From positions 1 to 63,391 of the forward strand of contig NZ_LZGN01000017.1 of assembly GCF_001690185.1 (NCBI RefSeq): DNA of 63,391 nucleotides, given 5' to 3'. This document shows positions 18,726-27,104 of this stretch, one piece after another. Positions within the stretch are counted from its first letter, which is position 1. Each line of letters starts with the position of its first letter. The position numbers were made by a program, and so were the translations under genes. The notes beneath the pieces are model-generated. The model saw only the letters and a list, made by a program, of their open reading frames with translations, ran no database searches and had not been told where the DNA came from. Source of the DNA: Gilliamella sp. wkB308. GTDB taxonomy: Bacteria; Pseudomonadota; Gammaproteobacteria; Enterobacterales; Orbaceae.

Positions 18726-19733
18726 ATGAAAAAACCATTATATAAATTAAAGAATTATATTTTAAAATATCCCGTTCTATTTTGGGTAGTAGCTCTAACT
18801 TACATTGTGAGCGTAATTATTCTTACTATGAATAAAAGAGAAGCAGTTACTTTCTATTTTATTATTTCTTATGTTGTTTTGGGGGTGGGGTATACAATTT
18901 ATTATAAATTTTATACCAGTAAAGAGCAGAAGAAATTTACAAAGGATTGGCTTAAAATTGTATTTACATTACCAAAAAAGAAAATCAACAAAAAAAAACA
19001 AAAAAAACACTCCGAAAAAGTATTACATCTAATATTATTTTTATCTGGCTGGGGAGCTATATTTGGTTGTTTAGCTTTTCTTACATTCTTGTTTAAATGT
19101 TACTGGTTAATTAGTTTTCTTCTTTTTATATTACAATTTCTTTCAGCTATAACGATAATGATAACTTATATAATTAAAAGAGAATTTAATGAGTTAGAAA
19201 AAATTATAGGTGCTGCTTTATTAGCTCTTATCTATATAGTGCTTGATTTCATGGGGGAAAATCAAGGGAGAACATTTGTCACTGATATGATATCTGTTTA
19301 TCCAGAACAACTATCAACTATAACAAAAGGATTATATTGGCTTAACTTTATTTTAATCGGAAGTAGTTTATTACAGATTTTTGCTATAATTGGGTTTGAG
19401 TTAGCAAAGAACCAAAAGCTTTCAAATAGATTACCAAGTATAACTTACTTTGTTGTTTTAATAAGCGCTGTATTACCCTGCTTATTAATTATTTTCAATA
19501 TAAATAATATTACTAATACCTTAATTTCTGAAACATATAAAGCAGATACAATAAATTATTTTAAATGCAATAATAAGATTATAAAAAACGTGCCTAATGA
19601 TACTGCTCGTTATTTGAAGGTTGATGAACTAGAATTTCGGGCGTTTTATTTTGAAAAAGATAAAAGTGATATTCGAATGACAACTTATCTTTGTAATGGC
19701 TCAGATTATACTAACGTAGACATTCATAAATAA
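18726..19733 (+). CDS. Multi-pass membrane protein, unknown
   Basis: A 335-residue protein with about six to eight hydrophobic segments (for example around 12-32, 42-58, 95-118, 122-145, 165-180, 205-228 and 240-262), a lysine-rich cytoplasmic loop near 85-98 and a hydrophilic C-terminal domain of about 65 residues. AAGGAG lies 5 bases before the ATG at 18726, so this start is preferred to the GTG at 18720. AT content is high even for this region. No family is recognised. A strong hairpin terminator follows. It may be an accessory cargo gene between rtcB and the ABC-3C genes. Confidence 0.75.
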   Translation: MKKPLYKLKNYILKYPVLFWVVALTYIVSVIILTMNKREAVTFYFIISYVVLGVGYTIYYKFYTSKEQKKFTKDWLKIVFTLPKKKINKKKQKKHSEKVLHLILFLSGWGAIFGCLAFLTFLFKCYWLISFLLFILQFLSAITIMITYIIKREFNELEKIIGAALLALIYIVLDFMGENQGRTFVTDMISVYPEQLSTITKGLYWLNFILIGSSLLQIFAIIGFELAKNQKLSNRLPSITYFVVLISAVLPCLLIIFNINNITNTLISETYKADTINYFKCNNKIIKNVPNDTARYLKVDELEFRAFYFEKDKSDIRMTTYLCNGSDYTNVDIHK

Positions 19734-19740
19734 TATATTG

Positions 19741-19786
19741 ATCATAAATACTGAAATATTAATAATTAATTTTCAGTATTTATGAT
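19741..19786. terminator. Bidirectional hairpin between convergent genes
   Basis: A perfect 16-bp stem (ATCATAAATACTGAAA with TTTCAGTATTTATGAT) encloses a 14-nt AT loop. It starts 7 bp after the membrane-protein stop and faces the ABC-3C ATPase gene end. There is no clean T-run on either side, so its strength as a terminator is uncertain, but the position between convergent genes fits. Confidence 0.65.
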
Positions 19787-19881
19787 TGTAATTTATCGGC
19801 AGTATCCCCTATGTGTAAAAAATAGTTTTATCTTTTAAATGATAGTCACATATCCATGATTTTATTTTTTTATTAATTTAA

Positions 19882-21663
19882 TTACCAAGATGGTAATTTA
19901 AATAATCGTCCTTTTATCCCTTCATCATGTAATACCAATGCAATTTCATTTTTATCGAAGAAAATATCGGTATCAAGAGGAATATCTGAATCAATTACAG
20001 TAATAATTTGTTGAATACCTAAATTAGAATATTGTCTTATAACGTTAAGAAGATTTATCTTTTTTCTGTCGTCTAACGATTCAAATATTCCATCGTGATA
20101 AACAAAACGAGGAAAGTTATCTTTAAGATGAGCACGTAATATAGCTAAATCAAAAGCTACACATAGTAATTTTTTATAAGTATGACCATCATCAGCACTT
20201 GTTGAACGACCCGCTTCATCTAAAATATCAGCACTAAAGTCAAAATGGCCTTTTCGATTAATTTTGACATTAAGTAATGCCATTCTTGAAATAACATCTT
20301 CAACAATGCGACTAAAATACAACCTAATTTCTGAAAATAAACTTGTTTCTTGTGTATTTTGTATCTCTAAATCATTTTCCATATCAATTCTGACTTTTTG
20401 AGATTGCTCATCTAATAATCTAATTTCAGTCCTAAGCTCCTGCAATTTGTGAATAAATTCTTTTTGTCTTTCTAAAAAAGCAATATCAGTTTTTAAGGTA
20501 ATTAAATCATTAGATATTTGTTTATATTTATTAAAAATATCTGTTTCACCTAAAAAAGATAAAGTCTGTGTTCTTTCTTCACCTAATTGCAATAAAGTTT
20601 GATTAATATTTGTTAGCTCTTTTTTTATTGATGATAGTTCTTCTTTTAAATATGTATGTCGTTCTTCTGTAATAGCGCGGTTAAACTGAATAAGTTGATT
20701 AAAATCTTTTTTTAATTGTTCTGGGAAAAGAATACCGGCTTCTTTGTACAAGCTTTCAGCCTCATCAGGATCAAATAATATTTGTTGTTTTTGTAAAGAT
20801 AATTCTATCTTTTTTCGATTAAAATCCAATGAGTAGCGATTTTTATTCAATGTAGCTATTTGCAAATCTAATTCATCAATGAGTTTTTTGGTTTTTGCTT
20901 GATCCACTGAGTGAAAATCGAACTTATCCAACAGTCTTTGTCGCTCATTAACATCCTGCTGTTTTAATAATAAAAGCCCATCAATCCGACTAATATCTTC
21001 AATTGAACCACCTAACTCTTGTTTTACTATCGTTTCTCTATCTTGTGCATCTTTAAGTTTAGCTTCCAGTTCATAATGCTTTACAATTAAATCAGAATTA
21101 AAACCAAGAATATGAGCAAGAAAAGGTTTCCAATCTTTATGTTTAGAGGCAAACTTTCTTAATTGAAAAACATCACGGTAATCATCTTGAGAACGTAATA
21201 AATAACCTAAAATTTTGCGATATTGCCATGGTTTAATCAAATAAAAATTTAATATACTGTCTAAAATCTCTTTCGCTTTATCAAATGACACATTTTCATG
21301 ATCCCAATGTGCTAATTGCGTAAAATCTTGGTGTGAATCGGTGTGTTTCTTTATACTGATACGTGTTGCATCTGTAACACAGCGACGAATAGTGAGGTAA
21401 GAACCATCTTCTAGTTCCAACTCTAAAAAAAACACAAATTGCTTAAATATTTGTTTATGCTTAAATAAAAAAAATTCTGATTTTTTTTTAGATAAAAAAC
21501 AAAAATCAAGTAATTTGCCTAACGTCGATTTACCTAAATTATGGGTATCTTTTTTCTTATTTTCAGGCAAGCGAATTTCAGCTTGAATTACGTTCAAACC
21601 TGATGAAAAAATAATAGTTTCAAATAAATCTGGTTTATTTGAATATAATTTAGATAGTTTCAT
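19882..21663 (-). CDS. ABC-3C system ATPase (DUF2326, SMC/RecF-like)
   Basis: A 593-residue ABC ATPase. The Walker A motif is HNLGKST at 41-47, written as in the DUF2326 family; a long coiled coil covers about 190-460; and the C-terminal half-site has a Walker B-like segment FVYHDGIFESLDDR near 521. ABC-3C (three-component) systems were described by Krishnan, Burroughs, Iyer and Aravind (2020) as predicted conflict systems: an ABC ATPase, a small middle component and a CTD protein fused to an effector. All three are present here, in one overlapping operon. The ATPase is expected to sense invading nucleic acid and license the nuclease component. Confidence 0.88.
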   Translation of the reverse strand: MKLSKLYSNKPDLFETIIFSSGLNVIQAEIRLPENKKKDTHNLGKSTLGKLLDFCFLSKKKSEFFLFKHKQIFKQFVFFLELELEDGSYLTIRRCVTDATRISIKKHTDSHQDFTQLAHWDHENVSFDKAKEILDSILNFYLIKPWQYRKILGYLLRSQDDYRDVFQLRKFASKHKDWKPFLAHILGFNSDLIVKHYELEAKLKDAQDRETIVKQELGGSIEDISRIDGLLLLKQQDVNERQRLLDKFDFHSVDQAKTKKLIDELDLQIATLNKNRYSLDFNRKKIELSLQKQQILFDPDEAESLYKEAGILFPEQLKKDFNQLIQFNRAITEERHTYLKEELSSIKKELTNINQTLLQLGEERTQTLSFLGETDIFNKYKQISNDLITLKTDIAFLERQKEFIHKLQELRTEIRLLDEQSQKVRIDMENDLEIQNTQETSLFSEIRLYFSRIVEDVISRMALLNVKINRKGHFDFSADILDEAGRSTSADDGHTYKKLLCVAFDLAILRAHLKDNFPRFVYHDGIFESLDDRKKINLLNVIRQYSNLGIQQIITVIDSDIPLDTDIFFDKNEIALVLHDEGIKGRLFKLPSW

Positions 21664-21898
21664 TTATCCCCACATATTCGATTGAGTCAGTTTTTGCATG
21701 ATACTCAACTAACCCTAATAAAAAAAGAAGATTAAGTGCAGGTAGAAATAAAAATTGACCACCTTCAACCGACTTTTTAGCATATTCTAATAAACCATCA
21801 TATTTTTCTAGTCTCTTTTTCTTAATATAATAAAGTAATAAAAAAGACATGTTAATAATGGTCTTATCCGGGTGAGTATGTTTATTGGGTCTTAGCAT
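21650..21898 (-). CDS. ABC-3C middle component
   Basis: A small protein of 82 residues (from the ATG at 21898, with AGGTGA eight bases upstream; ATG 21904 is also possible). The pattern P-N-K-H-T-H-P-D-K-T-I-I-N near the start and the two hydrophobic helices (MSFLLLYYIKKK; FLFLPALNLLFLLGLVEY) match the small winged-helix-like middle components of ABC-3C systems, probably the type called middle component 6. It overlaps the upstream nuclease gene by 17 bp and the ATPase gene by 14 bp, so the three are translated together. It is thought to bridge ATPase and effector. Confidence 0.8.
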   Translation of the reverse strand: MLRPNKHTHPDKTIINMSFLLLYYIKKKRLEKYDGLLEYAKKSVEGGQFLFLPALNLLFLLGLVEYHAKTDSIEYVGINETI

Positions 21899-22856
21899 CT
21901 TCATTCTCACCTATATCACAACTCCAATACATAAAAAACAACATGACATTCACTAATCGTTTATGTTTAGCTTGCCTCAAAATTGGCTCTCTATCAACTA
22001 ATAACTTTGATAAGTAATTCATTATGTGATCAAAAGTCTGATAATCTTTTCTTTTTGCAATAATATTTAAACAAAACTCTTCTGCTGCAAGCTCATAACG
22101 TTCACGTAGTGCAGTATTTTCAGCTAAAGATAGAAAAGATTCAATTTCATTAACGTCTTTTAAGTAACGCCGCTTAAGCTCATTAGCATAAGCCTCAGTC
22201 ATATTATTTAGCTGATTTTTTCTAGCGTAAGTGGTTCGCTCAATATTGATATTGGTCAAACTTCTATCAAGAGTTCGCGCTTGATTTGCAAATGCCTGGA
22301 TAACTTCTGCTAAATCGTCAGGACTAACAATTAACGGACTATCGATAGGATCTAGATCAGCGATTCTCATTATTTCAGGATATCGTTTAAGATAAAGTTC
22401 TATCTGATTAATATCTATGATCTTTACTGATGCTATATCGACTTCAATATAGTCTGAAATCGTTTTACATATTTCACTCTCTGCATTACCAGTTAAACGA
22501 CGATTAGTAAACAAGACATAATTATCCAGCTCACCTTTATCTTTTAACTTTTTGATACGAAGCAGTTCAGCACCAATTACGGTATTGGGGTTAGTTTTCT
22601 TTTCTTTATTATAAAAATCAGATTCAGAGCAATTACGATTATAGCCATTAGTATGTTTGGCTTGAATAATTGTTGTTCCAACCCAAGGTGAACTTCTACT
22701 GGGAAATAATTCGGCAGTACCAATAAATTTAGCGTCTCTCCCACCATCAGGACCCTTAGCAAATCCTTGTGTAGAAATACCCATTATATGCTGGCAAATA
22801 ATAACAACTAATCTTTCAAATTGTTCATCACTCATATCTTCATAAGCATATTTCAT
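21882..22856 (-). CDS. ABC-3C CTD protein with N-terminal restriction-endonuclease domain
   Basis: A 324-residue protein. Residues 1-110 carry a PD-(D/E)xK (Mrr-like) nuclease core: F13-E14-R15-L, G38-G-R-D41, then the strand TTIIQAKHT with Q65 and K67. The C-terminal 150 residues are the helical ABC-3C CTD-like region (repeated basic helices, ending in a hydrophobic YWSCD segment). This would be the DNA-cutting effector of the system. The ATG at 22856 is preferred: AAGGA lies 12 bases upstream, whereas the longer frame starts at a poor site. It is the first gene of the three-gene operon. Confidence 0.85.
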   Translation of the reverse strand: MKYAYEDMSDEQFERLVVIICQHIMGISTQGFAKGPDGGRDAKFIGTAELFPSRSSPWVGTTIIQAKHTNGYNRNCSESDFYNKEKKTNPNTVIGAELLRIKKLKDKGELDNYVLFTNRRLTGNAESEICKTISDYIEVDIASVKIIDINQIELYLKRYPEIMRIADLDPIDSPLIVSPDDLAEVIQAFANQARTLDRSLTNINIERTTYARKNQLNNMTEAYANELKRRYLKDVNEIESFLSLAENTALRERYELAAEEFCLNIIAKRKDYQTFDHIMNYLSKLLVDREPILRQAKHKRLVNVMLFFMYWSCDIGENEDAKTQ

Positions 22857-22965
22857 GATATATGTATTCCTTACTACTAAAAGTGCCAAACATTATAACT
22901 GTGTTTATATACATAACAATAATAAGTTTATTATTTTACGAGCAAGTTCGCATTTTTGATACTTA

Positions 22966-23685
22966 TTACTTTTGAGCTTTTACCGTTTTCTTTCTAAGAA
23001 TCTTCTGAACTTCTTTAGTATCAATTTCCATGATGATTGCAATTTGTTCAACCGATACTTCTTTTCGAGCTAAAGCTTGAACCAATCGTTCTTTTTGTTC
23101 TCTTTCTTTTTTCTCCGCCAATTTTGCTATTTTCGCCTTTTCTTCAGCCACTTTAACTTTGTCATTTGCTACCGCCAACTTCTCTTTAGCAATCAATTTT
23201 TCTTCCTTACGGATGCGTTCAACCACTTGATAAGTCGGGACGTATTTTAGGCTTTGTTCTAACTCGTCCATAAGTTTAGTACTGCGGAAGCTGATATAGG
23301 ATTTAGGGGTGATAATTAGGTGGTCGATTAGGTCGATATTCAAAATACGGCCGACTTGGATTAGGCGATCAGTGATATCTTTATCGGCATCCGACGGCGT
23401 CAGCGATCCTGACGGGTGATTATGAACTAATATCACGCGTGAGGCGTTTTTCATTACCGCAACACGAAATACATTCATCGGTTCAACATCGACCGATTTA
23501 TAACTGCCAAGCGCAATCAGTTCGATATACAGGATATAACCAGCTTGATTCATGCCAATCATCCAAAGATGTTCTTTTTCTTGGTCGATTTGGTTATCAC
23601 GCAATAACACACGTTGCATAATGCTGTAGACATCGTCTGTGCCTTCAATATATCGTTTGTCATGCTTGGTTAGTTTTGTATCCAT
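22966..23685 (-). CDS. RadC-like JAB/MPN-domain protein, copy 2
   Basis: A 239-residue paralogue of the gene at 4209. The JAB domain with LVHNHPSGSLTPSDAD is nearly identical (one S/D-type change in the loop and a few others), and the same ATG with AAGGTG is used. After about residue 172 the sequence changes completely: here the tail is a longer Lys/Glu coiled coil ending in a helix-turn-helix-like piece (VEQIAIIMEIDTKEVQKILRK). The point of change is also the edge of the long direct repeat, so the two genes share a head and have exchanged tails. Confidence 0.85.
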   Translation of the reverse strand: MDTKLTKHDKRYIEGTDDVYSIMQRVLLRDNQIDQEKEHLWMIGMNQAGYILYIELIALGSYKSVDVEPMNVFRVAVMKNASRVILVHNHPSGSLTPSDADKDITDRLIQVGRILNIDLIDHLIITPKSYISFRSTKLMDELEQSLKYVPTYQVVERIRKEEKLIAKEKLAVANDKVKVAEEKAKIAKLAEKKEREQKERLVQALARKEVSVEQIAIIMEIDTKEVQKILRKKTVKAQK

Positions 23686-24123
23686 TTTATCACCTTGTAA
23701 AATCAATTAAAAAATAATATAGCATATTTTTCTTAGACTTAGCAGTAGTTAATTAATCTTGGTCATACCTGTGATGATTATTTTATGCTTGCCTGATAGG
23801 TTCATCATAAACTGCAATAAAAATCATTTAGCATTTTAGTTTGGATTCTAATTTTACTAATTTTTATTATAAAACGCCTAAAATAACAGCAGATAATTCA
23901 ATATCAACAATCCAATCTAATAAGTCCAACAGTTTAAAATAGTTGGGCGTTTTTTTGACTAGTTCGGACAATTAATTATTGCTTCAAAGCAAGCTTACTT
24001 GATATTTTTTGTATCCCACCAATAAAATAATGACAGCATAATAATATTGCCGGATATATTATAAAATTGAGGGTTATCATTGATGTGATACCTAACATCC
24101 CCATAATAAAATCTAGATTAAAA
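23171..24123. repeat. Long direct repeat, copy 2 (radC segment plus flank)
   Basis: Second copy of the segment at 4372-5324, same orientation, offset 18799. In the noncoding part (23686-23975 against 4887-5176) I count only about nine to ten base differences. Recombination between the copies would remove or circularise 18.8 kb. Confidence 0.92.
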
Positions 24124-24419
24124 GCAAATTTATTAGTATCTTCCATTACTAACATTTGGACAATAGGCGGCATTGCGGGAATTATAATACCAATTAGCAC
24201 GCCGAAAATCACTAAAACCATCGGTCGTTTTATTTTATTTAAAAGAAAGATTGAAATCAGAATAAAACAGAAATAACACAAACCATAACATATCAAATAA
24301 TATAATTCTGGTGGTAAACGATGATGTTTTCTTATAATTATTGAATAACACCATTGGTAACTTAGATAGGCACCGATAAAATTAAATAAAACGATAATGA
24401 CTAAATTAATTATTTTCAC
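23976..24419 (-). CDS. Small four-helix membrane protein, possible immunity protein
   Basis: A 147-residue protein with four hydrophobic segments (about 5-25, 38-62, 66-86 and 105-135). The GTG at 24419 is chosen because AAGGA lies seven bases upstream; a TTG at 24443 is also in frame. It overlaps the upstream 117-residue gene by 14 bp, so the pair is coupled. Small polytopic proteins directly after a toxin-like gene are often immunity proteins, which is the inferred role. A 3' remnant of a paralogue is at 5177-5449. Confidence 0.7.
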   Translation of the reverse strand: MKIINLVIIVLFNFIGAYLSYQWCYSIIIRKHHRLPPELYYLICYGLCYFCFILISIFLLNKIKRPMVLVIFGVLIGIIIPAMPPIVQMLVMEDTNKFAFNLDFIMGMLGITSMITLNFIIYPAILLCCHYFIGGIQKISSKLALKQ

Positions 24420-24759
24420 TAGCTTGTCCTTTTTTATCTTCAATCTTTTTTACCGCTTTTTCCAAAGAGGCAGGTAACAAATAAAGTTCTTGTAGACCAT
24501 ATTCATCTAAAACAGATGAAACGGCACGCGCACAATAAAAACCAATAAAAGTCGCATAATTACCATTAATAATTCTTTTTTCAATATTCAGCGCTTGCTC
24601 TCGTGTTAATGTGATTTCACGTTGAGAAACATAATCACCATCTTTCGCATGGTATTTGATAAATTGTTCTATTGAAAAAGGGATGTCTCCATCATCATAA
24701 AAAGCTTCTGCTTGTCCTCGATATTGTCGCATGTAATCGCCATTAGGATCAAAAATCAT
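24406..24759 (-). CDS. Possible orphan toxin-tip fragment
   Basis: A 117-residue reading frame with no ribosome site before its ATG. The frame stays open nine codons further upstream (KIPTSYQC) without another start, so it looks like the 3' end of a longer gene. The sequence FDPNGDYMRQYRG followed later by FYCARAVSSVL resembles C-terminal toxin tips of Rhs or other polymorphic toxins with a cysteine-peptidase/amidase-like (NlpC/P60 or permuted papain) fold, where the Cys in such a helix is catalytic. This is inference from the pattern only. It is followed by a small membrane protein that could be its immunity partner. Confidence 0.5.
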   Translation of the reverse strand: MIFDPNGDYMRQYRGQAEAFYDDGDIPFSIEQFIKYHAKDGDYVSQREITLTREQALNIEKRIINGNYATFIGFYCARAVSSVLDEYGLQELYLLPASLEKAVKKIEDKKGQASENN

Positions 24760-24945
24760 GCATTGATAGCTAGTAGGGATTTTATATTAAATGTACAAAT
24801 TTAATAAAAAAATGCTAAAGCTTATTTTTTGTTAATTTTTTCAGATTTGAAGGTTCTAATCATAAATTTTCATTTCTAAATAATTTGTTATCAATGATAA
24901 TGAGTAAAATGCTTAAATTGTGTCAAAAGTTAAGGAATAATAAAA

Positions 24946-25701
24946 ATGGAACAGCGAATAAAACAAAAACTTACCGAATTAGAACAACAATACCGTATCC
25001 ATATTCTTTATGCCTGCGAATCGGGCAGTCGAGCGTGGGGGTTTCCTTCGCCAAATAGCGATTATGATGTACGTTTTATTTATGTTCATCCATTAGATAG
25101 ATATTTAGCCATTGATAATCCTGAATCACATTTTACTTTTCCCATAGACGACGAACTGGATTTACAAGGTTGGGATTTGAAAAAGACCCTACAGTTAATC
25201 CGAAAATCCAATACTACGCCGTTTGAGTGGTTGCAATCTCCAATTATTTATCAGCAAAATCAATCAATTGCTCAGCAATTATGGCAATTGTGTGCAGACT
25301 TTTTTAATACACGTGGTAACATCTATCACTATTTAGGTATTGCTAAAAGCTCGCTGCAAACTATCGATGGCAAAGAGATTGGTGTTAAAAAATTGTTTTA
25401 TGTGTTAAGACCTTTATTGTGTGCTAAATGGTGTTTAGAAAAACGGCAAATCGCTCCTATGGCAATAATGCCATTATTAACACTATTACCGGATAATTTA
25501 AGACAGCAAATAAATGATATTATTAGATTAAAAGCAACTATGGTGGAATCAGCATCGATAACTATTGCGCCAGAAATCTTATCGTTCATTGAACAATCCA
25601 TGATTGATATCAGTGCAGAAGTTGAGTCTATCACTGAACAGCATTTTAAGGCAGATAAATTAGATCGCTTTTTTATACAAACGTTAATGAGCTTAAAATA
25701 A
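24946..25701 (+). CDS. RlaP-type nucleotidyltransferase 1
   Basis: A 251-residue DNA-polymerase-beta-type nucleotidyltransferase. The active-site pattern is C-E-S-G27-S28-R-A-W-G then S38-D39-Y-D41-V-R-F, with two metal-binding aspartates. It matches the YcgL/RlaP family (RNA repair pathway polymerase-beta-like). Burroughs and Aravind linked these to RNA repair with RtcB and other ligases. Here the gene lies about 7 kb from rtcB and heads a two-gene operon. AAGGAAT is found about 8 bases before the ATG. Its substrate is not known. Confidence 0.88.
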   Translation: MEQRIKQKLTELEQQYRIHILYACESGSRAWGFPSPNSDYDVRFIYVHPLDRYLAIDNPESHFTFPIDDELDLQGWDLKKTLQLIRKSNTTPFEWLQSPIIYQQNQSIAQQLWQLCADFFNTRGNIYHYLGIAKSSLQTIDGKEIGVKKLFYVLRPLLCAKWCLEKRQIAPMAIMPLLTLLPDNLRQQINDIIRLKATMVESASITIAPEILSFIEQSMIDISAEVESITEQHFKADKLDRFFIQTLMSLK

Positions 25702-25716
25702 GGAAAGGAACACGAC

Positions 25717-26778
25717 ATGACAATTGATGATTTAAAAGCACAAAATCTCATTTTGTTTGAAGTGATTAGTGGTAGTCGTTCGTTCGGATTAGCTACCGAA
25801 ACATCGGATACAGATATCAAAGGGGTGTTTTATTTACCTAAAGATAAATTTTATGGACTCGAGTATATTCCGCAAATTAGTAATGAAACCAATGATATCG
25901 TCTATTATGAATTAGGTCGTTTTGTAGAGCTTTTACTTAAAAATAACCCGAATATTTTAGAAGTATTGGCTTCTGCACCCGACTGTATTTTATATCAGCA
26001 TCCAATTATGCAGCAGTTAACCCTTGATCTATTTTTATCCCAACAAACTAAACAAACCTTTGCTCACTATGCCATGTCACAAATTAAAAAAGCCAAGGGA
26101 TTGAATAAAAAGATTAATAATCCAGTCGAGGTGAAGCGTAAAACGGTCCTTGATTTTTGTTATATTATTCAAGGTCAGCATGCTTATCCCCTCACCAATT
26201 GGTTAAATGAAAAGCGTTTTGATCAACACTTATGTGGTTTGGTGAATGTTCCACATAGTCGAGATTTATATGCCCTTTTTTATGATGCATCAGGGGATTG
26301 TGGTTATCATGGTATTATTCAACAGGATGATTCGACCGAGCTGTGCTTGTCTTCAATAAAAGTCGACACCCCAGTAATTGCTTACTTAAGTTTTAATCGT
26401 GATGGTTTTTCATCGCATTGTCGTGATTATAAGGCTTACTGGCAATGGGTTGCTAAACGTAATGAACAGCGTTATCGCAGTAATATTGAAAATGGTAATG
26501 ATTTTGATGCTAAAAATATGATGCATACCATTCGCTTATTACAAGTTGCTCATGAAATTATGACCAAAGGCACCATTACCAATAAACGCACTAATCGAAA
26601 CGAACTGCTCGCAATTAAAAATGGTCAATTAAGCTATGACGAAATTATGAATATGGCCAAATCATTATTTGATGACATTGAAACCGCAACACTAACCACA
26701 ACCTTACCTGAAATGCCCGATTCAGATGAAATTATTGCTCGGTTAGTTAAAATGCGGGAGTGGTTATATAATCGATAG
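25717..26778 (+). CDS. RlaP-type nucleotidyltransferase 2
   Basis: A 353-residue second member of the same superfamily: S18-G19-S20-R21-S-F-G24 then T29-S30-D31-T-D33-I-K-G. It is longer than its neighbour because of a helical C-terminal part (about 220-353) that probably binds RNA or the partner. The 15-bp gap with AAGGAAAGGAAC shows that the two are cotranscribed. Paired, non-identical nucleotidyltransferases suggest a heteromeric or two-step end-modifying activity; this is inference. Confidence 0.87.
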   Translation: MTIDDLKAQNLILFEVISGSRSFGLATETSDTDIKGVFYLPKDKFYGLEYIPQISNETNDIVYYELGRFVELLLKNNPNILEVLASAPDCILYQHPIMQQLTLDLFLSQQTKQTFAHYAMSQIKKAKGLNKKINNPVEVKRKTVLDFCYIIQGQHAYPLTNWLNEKRFDQHLCGLVNVPHSRDLYALFYDASGDCGYHGIIQQDDSTELCLSSIKVDTPVIAYLSFNRDGFSSHCRDYKAYWQWVAKRNEQRYRSNIENGNDFDAKNMMHTIRLLQVAHEIMTKGTITNKRTNRNELLAIKNGQLSYDEIMNMAKSLFDDIETATLTTTLPEMPDSDEIIARLVKMREWLYNR

Positions 26779-26854
26779 TAAGTAATAAAAAAAACAATCA
26801 GCTAACGAGTAAATTACGATAATTCTTCTTAATCTCTAAACAATAAAATTATAG

Positions 26855-27104
26855 ATGTTTATTTTTAACAAACACGACTCTTTCAAACAGCATATTTATC
26901 ACCCAAGCCATTCAATCCGAGAGGTTTATTTTGAATCATTCACTCTTTTTTGATACAGAAATAATAATAGATACCACTATAAAAAATTATGGAATATATA
27001 CAATTGAGGAAAGAGAAATCAATTACCAAAATGTTTCAAATTATAAAAATGAAATATCCAAATCATTAAGGTTATATAGAAATAAATCCCTAAATTTTTA
27101 CTAA
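26855..27104 (+). pseudogene. Possible frameshifted small gene
   Basis: An ATG at 26855 opens 32 codons (MFIFNKHDSFKQHIYHPSHS onward), stopping just after a run of six T. If one T were added, the frame would continue through DTEIIIDTTIKNYGIYTIEE to a stop at 27104, giving about 83 residues with ordinary codon use. A single-base loss in the T-run would explain this. No family is recognised, and without a homologue this remains weak. The rest of 26779-27100 shows nothing else. Confidence 0.35.
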
